From positions 25,993,206 through 26,057,205 of the forward strand of contig CM036252.1 in NCBI GenBank assembly GCA_020698575.1: a DNA stretch of 64,000 bases. Reading direction: 5' to 3'. Shown here piece after piece: positions 49,801 to 61,800 of this stretch. How positions within the stretch are numbered: the stretch's first letter is position 1; the number at the start of each line of letters is the position of its first letter. Source of the stretch: Bostrychus sinensis (Eukaryota > Chordata > Actinopteri > Gobiiformes > Eleotridae). The position numbers were made by a program, and so were the translations under genes. A model generated the notes under the pieces. That model was not told where the DNA came from, searched no databases, and worked only from the letters and a program-made list of their open reading frames with translations.

Positions 49801-52800
49801 GTAAGAGAAAAGGTCAACAGAGTACATGAAAATAATCATGTGCAGAGCTTAAGAGGCTGACTGGTAAAGTGAGAGTGGGGTGGTTCAGTGGGACAATTAT
49901 TTATTTGACAAAAAATATTTAATCATTAAAATATTTAATGATAATTGTAGTGTTTAGTAAGAGTAGTATTAAGAACAGCTGCGACATACTGTGTTGGATA
50001 TGGTATTATAGTCTCAAATGTCCATTCATAACATGAAGTGTATTATCTCGTTTTAGAAGGAGAAGCAGTGAGCTACTGAAAACTCTCTCTGTCGCACTGC
50101 AAACTGTAATAGCAGTTAATTATTAGGTTAAATGCTGTGATTTTTGTGTGTGTGCTACAATAGAAATTTTAAACAGTTTTTTAACCCAAAGATGTATAAA
50201 AATGAGTCTGGTCTATGTTGATTTAAGACAGATTTCTAAGTGACACAACATAGGGATGCAAACTAAACTGCCACTAAATGCAATTGGATAGTAATGCAAT
50301 TAATCAGAACAAACGTATGCAGACCTGCTTTGGGAGCAACAGTTAAGTAAACCACACAACCACACACAGCCACACACACACACTCAGAGAAACAAGGCAC
50401 AGAATTGGCCCTGTGTTAGATTAACATTAAATAGTCCTGTAGCATTGATTCTGGTGGAAATCAGTCTCAATTTAAGGACTTCTAGACTTTGCTAGTAGAG
50501 AAAATGAGTACTGATTTAGTACTAATACTATATAAAAAATAGCATTTAATTTTAGGCACAGCCCAGAACTATAATTCATAATGAATGCAATGTGCATGTT
50601 ATTAACGTAAATGTTAAGCATGGTGACATGCACATGCAGCTAAATGAACTGGAAATGGTGTGTGCCTCACAGGTAGCTGTTACCTGTGTGGGTGGGGGCA
50701 GGGACAGACACCTTTTTCCTGATGATCACGTCCACCACTGTATTCAGAAAACATTAACACATAAGACATCAACATCTACAGCGCCTCTCGTTCTGCCTTT
50801 TTGCCAAAGGACATTTAGGTCTATAAAGGTTATGAAAAAAGTTTTGTTTTTTTTTCCTAAAAAGCATTTTTTAAACCTTGAGTTATTACAGATACTATTG
50901 AGCATTGAGAAGCAAGCCCAAACAGCTGTGTTTAATAAGCCAAATATACCTCTGTATTTATGCAAATTATTCATATGATTTACATTTGTACATTTCTGTA
51001 ATTACTCTAAAATTACTCACTTATATACAGATCTACTCAATAAAACCAGGACAAAGTTGCTCCAAACACACTAGAAAAGAGCTGATATAAAAATATTACT
51101 CTTCTTGTTGCCTCATTGCTTATTCTTATTCTTGCTACCATCTGCCTTTGCCCTCTTGTGCAATGTGATCAACATTATGCAGGTAGTTACCTTGTCGTTT
51201 GTGGTGCGTTGGAGCGAAGCCTGAACTGGAGCTCGAGCTGGCAGGACTGGGCTGCTCAGACTATGAACGAGAAAAATCAACTGTTAAAACAAAAGCTTGG
51301 AGTTAAATGATGGAAAAAGCTTTTAAAACATGAACCAAATCATTTGCCAACTTTCTGGACAGGATACAGGATTGCACTCATTTCAACATTTTCCAGGACT
51401 TTTCCAGGACTGAAAAATGTACATTCCAAGGTTTCCAGGCTGTGTGTGAACTCTGAATGAGAGGTCTGTGGAGGCGCTGAGAGCATTGTGCGTCTAAAAG
51501 AAAACATCCAGGCCACAGTTACTGCTGGGCTTGAGGTTTATATCCCTCTTCATAAATCACTGGGGCTAATGACGAGCCACACACGACCGCCATTAAACTG
51601 CACACACAGCCTCGCACACTCACAGCTCACTCACTCTAAGCTATGCAGATCCAAAAAATTGTGTTTACATAGAGATTTCATACTGTTTCAGAGCGCAATG
51701 GATAAATATGAGGCATGTTTTTCATTAGTAAGCAGAGGCAGGCAGACCACTATACATTTTTTCCGGACATACTTGAATTAGCCACCAAAAATTACAGTGT
51801 ACGTTAACAAGAGTTTGGGCACATGGCAACCAACCACCCGCATGTGTGTAATGCCAGTGCCTTGGTACAGAACATTAGCATCTAGCGTTAGCCATATTAC
51901 TTACACAAGAAATTAGAGCGACATTAGCTAAAGGCTACATGATAAAAGTGCTTGAATCATTCTTCTCTTGCTGACAAGTAGTTACTGAACCATGGCAGAC
52001 CACAACAGAATATATGTACCCAAAGGAGGTTGGCTATTGCCATTTACACAGACATTACTTTTTTTTATTACCCCTGTGCAAAAATTTTGTAAAACGTTTA
52101 TTTTGTGTCTATCTAACCACTTTTACCACTCATTTCATGTTAGCACCTCATAAAACTGCTAACCTTGGCAGCAATTCTAGTTTGCACAGGTGTGAATGTC
52201 CGGCTCACTGCAGCTTGGCTTGGGACTTGGCACTTTGGAAATACTGTCAGCTTGTGAGTAGCACAAACAGTGAATTAATGGACAGACTTCTCACAATATG
52301 CTGAGCTGTTATGAATATTGCTTGTGGGAGAGGTTTTCAGCAGACTGTCTCATACCACTGGGTCTAATCATGAGGCTTGTAATGCAAAACTAAAGAAATA
52401 TCTGAACTTGTTTTAGTACTAACAACCCACCCAACAAGAACAGGAGCTAGCCACCTGTTGCCACAGCTTTGTAAACCAGAACAGGTGAAATCACTTTGTT
52501 TATTGTGTGATGTCAATCATTGTGGTATGCAAAAACAACCTTGAATGCTAGTTTTCTGAAAATAAATGATGCTTGTTGATTTTATACAGCCAGAAGTGAT
52601 AAATGAGCTGCTGCTAGTTGTAATCTTAAGAACTATAATTAGGTCCATGAGACATTGCAAATGCATTCCAAAAACAAAGAAGGCAAAATTGACTTCTTCA
52701 ATAAAATCTAAATTTAGATCATAGCATAGTTCAATATTGCATTAACCTTACACACTGAATGAAGGACAACTTCTGATAAGCCAGGAAACAAAGTCATTAC

Positions 52801-55800
52801 ATACCAGAACATGTCATTGCTCTGCTGTGCAATTTTTACTACTATTACAAGTCCTTAGATTTTCTGATGAGGTGCTGATAAACATTAAAGCACTAATGCA
52901 GATTTTTTTTGTGCCTTACTAACAGTAAATAACCAAAATGTGAATTTATAAAAGTAGAAAACCACCATATTTTTCAATAGTTGGCCCAGTGGATCTGCAC
53001 AGTGAGCAGCCAACAGGCAGACATAGATGAAATAGGACAGCTTGGGCTGTTAAGCAAAACAAAAACATCTCCTCAAACGGATTCAAAAGTTAGTGTTTGT
53101 GAGACGACACTAATACATGATCACTTTTCAAATGATATAAATGTTTAAAGGGGCTATATTATGCAAAATCGACTTTCATCAAAAACATATTTGGAGTTGT
53201 GTTTTGTCTCATTCGTGCATGTTTGAGTAATCCTCTATTCTTTACATTGAGTTTGTGAGAGGCCAAAACGCTCTGTTTCACTGGTGTCTGCCTTTTCCAC
53301 CTGACCACGCCTCTCCCCCTCATGGCCCAGTCCTGTTCAGGACGCACTGCAACAGCTCACGCCTCCACCGCAGAAACCAAACAAACCCACCCCCGAACTG
53401 CAGTGGACACCACTCAAACACTGCTTCTGCACCAATGTGTTTTTGTGAGGAGCTCTAAGGGGTGTGACAGACACTGAACAGCAGGGAGGGAGGGCTCTTA
53501 AAGTGACAGGTACCTGATCTGAGCATTTCTCACAGCGTCAAATGATGAGTTTCTTCAAATAAGGTTTTCTTAATGATTATTGCGATTTCTGACCAACAAA
53601 ACATAAGATGCTGATCTAGATGTGTCCAAAATTAATGAAACCTTTTAAATAAGTGATGGTTCCCTCACACAAACTGTGGCTGTCTCTTCTCTTTATCCAG
53701 GCAGCTTTGACCAAAAAAATGTTGAAACAGCAGCCCTGTGACAGTCCACATGTCAAACATAGCATTGTGTCGATGTGATGTCTTTACACTGCAGCTGTTA
53801 ACTTCCCACAATTCTTAGACAGCGCCACTCTGTCCCAATTTAAACCTGCCATAGCTCAAAGTTTAAAGCTGGCCAAAAAGACAGTGAATGTGGCTCAATT
53901 TCCAGGGTCTTCAAAGCCAGCACAAATCAGAGGTGACACAATGACATGTGACCAAACAACATGGCCGTCTCTTCTGCAGCCAAGTCTGTCTCTTTCTTAG
54001 AGCACTGACGCTGCATCCTCAACAAAATTTATGAGCTGTCCACATGGAAACGGCTGATCGAGGACTGAGAGAGTGAGTCAGCAGCCATTAGGGATACAAG
54101 GTGTAGGACAAACAACACAACTGACTGTCTTAAAGCGGCCAGTGGGGTTTTGATTTGTAAGGTTTAGTTGTTAGTGTCGTAGTGTGCTACATAGAGATTT
54201 TATTGTTTCACAGTTAAGCTCTTGTCTAAGCATACTTGTTCTGTTGTATTTCTGTGCCCAATTGGGAAAGCATCAGCTGTGAAATGGGCAAAGGTATACA
54301 GCTATACAATAACTAAGTCGGTCAAATACTGTTTACACACTGGTTAAACTCTAGTGGTTTGGAACATATGCATTGTGGCTTGGTTGAATTCCTTTTAAGA
54401 TCACACAAAAGTAATAAGCCTGTGCTGTCGTGGAATTGCATAGTGCACTCTGGTCTTGAACAATAAACATGGCAGCTATCTTGTTTTGTGGAGCTTTGTG
54501 AACCACTACATTGTTCCTGAGTGCATGAGTAGCAAAGTTAATATGTGCACGAGTAAACAAGAACACATGAAAAAGTCAGAATAAAACATTCTTATCTCTA
54601 AAACTGGGACCAACCAACAACCATTTGAATGCAGCATAACAACAAATGTCAGTATCCATGTATCTAAAAAGTCAAACCCCCTTCCATTAAAAAATAAATA
54701 AATAAAATTTTATATATATATATATATCAAAATTCCACTAGAAACCATTGCTGTCTATAAACCAAATTTGTGCGCACTGATTGGCTGAAGACAGATGAGA
54801 AAGAGCAGAGTGGACAAAAGGCAGAGACTTCAATAGTTGTCGCCTCCTGCCAACAAACAGCACACAGCTGGTGCGGTGCTTTACGGGACAGCTTCTTCTC
54901 ACAGTCATAAATCTCAGCACCACTCCTTTTTAGGGCTTTTGTTCGGCCCTACTCAAAGCCACCAAAGCCGCTCTCTTTAAAGGCCATAAATAACGGTTAG
55001 CCGTGGCACTGCGCTCTTTCTTCCTCTCCCTCTTGGCACGGTGAGGACAGTCGCAGAGGAACGCCAGCAAACTAGACCATTTGATTTGGTTGTCTAATCC
55101 AACAAGCACTGAATAAACAAAACAACTGTAATGGGAATTAAGAAGCTTTTGACTTTGACACTGTAGCCTCATCTGAACAAAGGTGGCTCTCGTATCTGGA
55201 GCTATACAGTAAAGTCCTATTCAAGTTTAACACAACACTGACTTAAATGTCCAATAAGTGAATACATGCCCTGTCTATGCATTCACAAATCAAGAATATG
55301 CACATTACAATTTTCAGGCATTTAAACCTTATGGGTGACAAGATATTTCTAATCATGAAAATAAGGGTGCATGGTGCAGAAAAGTTGGAATACTGAGATT
55401 TAATAAACTTTCCATTAATCTAGCATGTTAAATACAAAAGTATGTGGATTTAAAAATCATAATTAAGGTTCAAGTGCAGCAAAAGCAGGTCCTGTTGTAC
55501 TATATTTCTAAGGATATGGATTAGGATAAGGATAAGGACAATGCATTAGCAAAGTTGAAGGTTATTTTTCCAAATTTGTGGACTTACAAAAGCAGTGCCA
55601 CAGGTATTCTTGTGTTGCATCAGAAAGTCGTGTACAACATTTAGCTGATATGTGAAAAACATAGACTTTAAGACATGGAGACAGATGCAAGCAGGTGACA
55701 AAAACAGTGCCAATAACTAGTGTTACGATTCACACGCATTTCTTGACACAATTTTCAGTGACTTTTTCTGGACATATGGTATGGTACAAACCACACCACC

Positions 55801-58800
55801 TTAATATTTTTCAACAAGAACATTCCTATCTGCAAAACAGTACCAGACAAAATGATGGCACTGCTTTGAGAATTCCGATTAGTTGTCTCTGGCTGACCAG
55901 GCTTGTTGTCCTGAGTAGAAGATTTGTAAACTATATTCCAGGATTTCCAGGACTCATGGGAAACCCAAGTGTGTACTTCCTGCCAACATGGCTGCCTGCT
56001 TTCCCTTCATGTCATCACCAAGTCCACATTTCCTGCTTCATTTCGGGCGTGCCGCTCCATCAAACAGTCGCTACTCCGCTTCAGGCCACCGGGGTTGCTG
56101 GCCTGGGGAGAATCGGACACCTGGCATTTGTCACCCCACATCCCCTTTTACAACTGGCTTGACCCCCCCCCTCCCCCCCTCCCCAAACCAAGAAATCCTG
56201 TGTGGGAAAACTTAAAAGGCAGCACAGACAAAACACAGGTTTGCCCAGCGTTAAGTAATAACTCCCTCGGCTAAACAAGCTGCTGCTGTACACAAAGAGC
56301 CACGCTTTACACAGGCGGTACAGAATAGAAATGAAAACAGCTCTGTATGAAAGAAAACTCCTCAAAGCTCCGGGATTTAGACTTCTTTCCACAAATGCGG
56401 CCATTTTGCCTTCTTTGAAAAGGCTAAAAGGATTAAAGGGGAACTCCATGCTATTCACTGGCACGTCTCCCCTTTCTCCTCAGGTGTTGTAAAACCATAA
56501 ATCTTTCTAGGCGACTATTTGGCTTTTAAACAGCCCTTCTTTATGGAGAGGTTCCTCTGCGAAATGCGTGCGGACCAAGGCAACCCAGTCAAATGTCAAT
56601 CTATTCAGGAAAAGTGGTGTGGATGAAGGCTTTCTCACTCTAAAGAAAATGGAGAAGCCACTTGAAAACCATACCAAGAATTCAGTTACAAAATGTTATC
56701 TTGTAAATTCCCATGGTGAAATGATTCCTAGCTTTATTGGTTCCCCTCCTCTTCTTTCAATTCCCTAAGTAGGACACCCGGAACCTCAAAGACCACCCTT
56801 AAAGAAGCTCCTTTCCCTGTCGGTCATTCGGTTTTATAGGCCTACCATGCAGACAAGGCCACCAACAAATCCTAGTAGAAAAAGACTTGAAAAACTGACG
56901 ATGGTAAATTCTTGTTATAACCCTGAGTTGGTGAGGTCACACAGCTGCTTCTTAAAACCTCATGATGACAGAAAGTCTTAGTGCAAAAGAACATGTGCAC
57001 AGATTGAGAACATACTCATGGTTAAGGTGATAGTTTGGACTTTGCAAAGTGGTTGTATAAAGTAGATGCAAGTTGTATATTGTGCAAGTTGGTCATAGTA
57101 AGAGTGTAAATGTACATGTTTACTCAGAAGCTCCTTAAAAAACGTGCTGTGGGTGCATTTTGGCAATGGCTGCTAAGTGGATAACAGTATACTTTCGGAG
57201 GAGAAAGGAACATAACCCAGCGACTATTGCAAATTCTGCATAAAAGAAGATGACTTTGGCAAATGGCACCTCAACTAAACTACTGACATTAGCAAGAGCC
57301 ACATACTACAAGTTACTATATGTTTTGGACTACAATGCAGGACATGTACAGAAAGTTAATTAGCATCACAAAGAGGACCCTGCTTACTTAAAATCTGTTA
57401 AACTGAGGCCTGCTTGGCAAGGCTAGTATACATATGCTAAACTCGCAGAAGTTAAAATAAAATGAATACAACAATTTAACATAACACAAAGCCACATTAA
57501 AGCAATACACCAAATATTTTTGAAAAAGTGTGAAAATATTTCTACTACTCACATCAGATTTTGCAGAGTGGTCCTCCATGTCCGAATCATTAGGATCCAC
57601 AAGTTCCTGAAATGGAGGAAGTGTCGACCCTTTCCTGCGCTCAGCCTCCTCGATTTCTGGCCGCGTTTTACTTGTTCGTATCTGTGACCGTTCCTTTAAA
57701 AGTTTCTTATCTGAATGTTGACTGTCTGAGGTCTGCTTCCCCAATGAATCCACAAATCCCTTTTTCCGTTTTTTGGTCATGTGATCGTCAGCATCGTGGC
57801 TTGAGTGACGCTTGTTTAGCCCTGTCCCGTGAGTCCCCTCTGTCCGGTGGTCCTTGGATAAAGATTTGGGTTCCTTGAAGCCCATCTTAGGGTTCATGTC
57901 CCTAAGTGGCTGGTTCTCTTTGGGTTTCCTGGAAGGTTCTTTGGGGGCTTTGCTGGACTCCCAGCCTGAGTCTCTGAAGGCACTTTTGGACTCTTTCAAG
58001 TCTTTAGGAGGCTTGTCTTTGTGGTCCTTGGAGGGCTTGTGGATTTTGGAGAAACTGCTGCTGTTAGTGCTGGTGGTTGTGGCTGTGGTGAGGAGGGCAC
58101 TGCTTCCTTTGGAACCATCCTATGGGTTAAAGAAAAAAACAACTATTACATAAAGATAAACATGGGTCAGTTACAATTATTACCATCAAAAACAAGTGCG
58201 TCAAATGTGATGGCTAGTTCACCAGTACACAATTGTGGTACTACACAAGTTATTCCTATTCCCACACCAACTGCATTTACAAGACAGAAAAATTGCATTG
58301 TTATTAATACATTTCTTGCAGCAATTTTCCTTCCTCTTATTCAAACGAAGAGTCCAAGATAGTGCGATTTACAGCCTTGCTATACTGATGTACAACTTGG
58401 TAAGACTGGAGTTGGACCATGAAAGCTCTGCAGAGTTGTTGGAGATGAGCATAAAACACGCATAAAAACAATCCAAAGACTAATTAAGCCACAGCACTAA
58501 GGTTTGAATGATTAACAAAGTTATTTTTTTCCAACCAGCTAAATTGTTCGCATTTATTAATTGACATCATGTTTTTACAACTTGTTTGAAAGCCTATGAC
58601 CAAAAAAACCCATTAGATTATCTTGTAGGACAGTAGTCCAGTTCAAATAAGTTAATAAGTTAATAAAAATACAAACAAAAACTATATAGAAAACTAAAAA
58701 CTATGGAATATGTAATGTGTGCCAACTTTCTATTGCTAACATACATGTTTGATTTTAAATGCACTTCTTTAACAAATAGGCGCAGGATCCGAAACACACT

Positions 58801-61800
58801 GAAGGTGTTGAAGCAGAATTACTTTCAGCAACAAAGAAAATACTTGAGCTCAAAGGCTTTCTCAAAGGGGAAAGGGAAATCCAGCTTTAGGTCAGTGGGC
58901 AAGCATAAAAGGTGAGGGCACAATTAGCCACTGGGAGATTCTATGGTGAGAAGATGCTGAAGTAATATGAGGAAGAAAGTTTTCCAGCAATTCTCATGTG
59001 ATTTATCTTGATGTGTTGACATTAGGTTTTAGAGGACAACTAGTTAGTCACAAACAACAGTAGAATCAGCTAGATTACTGGAAGATTAATCCTCTTCCAT
59101 TTATTCAGGTAAAATGTTCATGCCGCCCTGCTGTTTGCCATTACGAACAGTGAAAAGAGCTCAAATCCGATCAAAATCCGCTTCTTATTTCGGCATCTAT
59201 GGGCTTAAAGAGCAAACTCAGGACTTCTTTTGAGGGTGAAGGAGCAGTGAGGAGAAAAGAGGAAATGCATTGGGGGCCATTTGTCCCAGGGTCTCACCTC
59301 CAGCCCTTGGTCAATATTTCATCAATGCACTAAAGCCATTAAAGCGTCTAGACATGAGTGTGTGTTACCATTCTGGCCAGCCACCTCCACAGACCTTTCA
59401 TTTGCTTTATCAGCCGCTGACCCCGGGACCTGTAGGATGTAAAACTGCCGGCTCGGTTTAAAAGTCTAGCGTGCTTTCCACTGCAGTAAAGCCATTTCCC
59501 TCCCAGGGTTTGCCCACATAAAAAACAAAAGTGGTTTACTGCTCGGCATGGGAGCCAGTGCCTAAACAGCACAAAACTCATCAGTGGAGTAAAGTCATTA
59601 CACCGGCTCGTCAGCAGGTAGTCCAAGTTTATAGACATTCAGGAACAAAGAGAGCACCAGGGTTTCCTCTCTTTTCTGTGGAGAAGTGTACGTCCACTAA
59701 CCACAGCAATATAGAGAATGTCATAAAATTATAAAAAAGTGTCTTGAAACCGGCAAACCTAATGACTGAAAAATTATAGGATTTGTAGTAATGACAGTAG
59801 CTGCACAAAACCTGAATGAAAGCATATAAGCTAGATAGAAGATAGAAAAGACCCTGTAGTATTTTGGTCTCACTTCATATACACTCAAGTCCTGTCTAAC
59901 TAAGACAAAACCAAGACTCTTAACTACAGCACTCCAAGCACATTTGTCAAAAATATTCACATTTTGAACAGAGTACTAAGCTTAAAGTATGGGTAATACT
60001 TAGGTAATATACAAAATGTAATATGTTATAGTAGAAATGCATGAGATTATCAAACATACATCAGTACTGGACACATCTATAGCCTGTCTGTCCGGGGAGT
60101 GGATACCTACCTCATGTAGTTCTCTCTGAGGTTTTTCTTTTTCCCATAGCTGTTTTGTTTTGTTTTTTTTCTTTTAGATTTTCCTAACTGAAAAGGAGGC
60201 TCTAAGTACAGGGGATGTCCTGGGAAAGTCTTTTTGCCTGTTTGTTTGTTTATGTCTACTTCTGTAAAGCCCTTTAAGGTGATGCTGTTGTTGTGTTATT
60301 GGGCTATATAAATAAATGTTACTGAATTGAGACTGGGTGTGATTCCTGGACACTGTGGCTTCCTTCCACTAAACATAGACAAACATAGTAGTAAATAAAG
60401 ATGAAATAGTAAATAGTTAATCTGTATATCACGCCTCAGACCCAAAGTAGACAAAATGTTTTCTGTGGTAAAAAACTACATTTACCTGACTGACATGACC
60501 TAGATGTCTGAGAGTATGGAGCGATATTTGTTCCACCTTCGTGCGCGAGAAGACTGAGTGTTGAGCGCACGTAGTGTGAGTGTCGCGAGCGCATACTTTA
60601 CCATTTGAAAAGAGAATAATAATTTGAGCACACAAATCTTTGTTCCGTGCGCGCGCAACTCTGCCTACACGCTCGCTCAAAGTCTACCTAGGTGCGCGAG
60701 TACGTGGATGCCCGCTCGCGCAACATCTTTGCTCGCACGACACCTCATTTCTGCTCGCGACTCTGGCTCTGCGCTCGCTCGAGGTGGCACAGGCAAACTA
60801 CGATTGTTGCGAGCAGCACAGCCAATCACAGACTGGGATTCACAAATGTTTCTGATTGGCTGTCTTATATCCAATCATTTATATCAAATACAGCAACGGT
60901 GGGAACGCCCACAAAACGTCACTCCTATCCCCCGTGGGAGAAACAGACCACTCACAACAATGCACAAGAGTTACTCTGTCGTCTTCTTTTCTACAAAAAA
61001 TACAAACAAGAGCTGGATATACATTTTATATTTTACATTAAAAAGACATGGAGACATAGAGGAGGACACAGTGGTCCAGCAGTCCACATTTGTCCATAAA
61101 ATACCATCACTGTCTGACGTTAGCTGCCTACAACATGCTAATCTAATCAACGTCAAGTTGCATCATAACAGAACTCTCTCTAATATAAAGACACCAGTTT
61201 AATTCATCATATTTAATGTAAACTAAAATGTGCTTCTATAAATGTGTTAAGGCTTAGTTGACTCATAGCTCATCATAACAGGCTGCAGACTGACGCACGG
61301 CGTTAGCGCGGCTCATTCAATGGCGCTAGCATTAGCGTTAGCATTAGCACTAGCTCAGCAGGGTTTTGAGCTCTGACCAGACTCGTCTTATGAAGCAGCT
61401 AAGCCCCATCTCCTATATTTACACTAACTCCAGGTAGAAGTCAGTCCATAAGCCATGCTTTTCTTTTATGGCACAGAGCTCATACAGCTGCTGAGCTAAT
61501 GCTAATGCTAGCACCACTGAATAAGCCATGCTAACGCCGTGCGTCAGTCTGCAGCCTGTTATGATGAGCCACGAGTCAACCAATCCTTAACACATTTATA
61601 GAAGCACATTTTAGTTTACATTAAATATGATGAATTAAACTGGTGTCTTTATATTAGAGAGAGTTCTGTTATGATGCAACTTGACGTCGATTAGATTAGC
61701 ATGTTGTAGGCAGCTAACGTCAGACAGTGATGGTATTTTATGGACAAATGTGGACTGCTGGACCACTGTGTCCTCCTCTATGTCTCCATGTCTTTTTAAT

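Noticed and set aside
55695..56162. 155-codon plus-strand open frame in an mllt3 intron
   Set aside because: No recognisable family, several overlapping frames, and the right end runs into a C-rich tract. Probably chance.
57388..57999. 203-codon minus-strand frame beginning at an internal Met as a stand-alone gene
   Set aside because: It is part of the large mllt3 exon (58119-57553). The frame begins upstream of that Met and its last part (below 57553) is intron read-through past a good GTGAGT donor.
60624..61202. 192-codon open frame, mirrored on the minus strand at 61635-62213
   Set aside because: Both are the same sequence in the two arms of the palindrome. There is no recognisable domain, several overlapping frames are also open, and CpG-rich composition explains the lack of stops.
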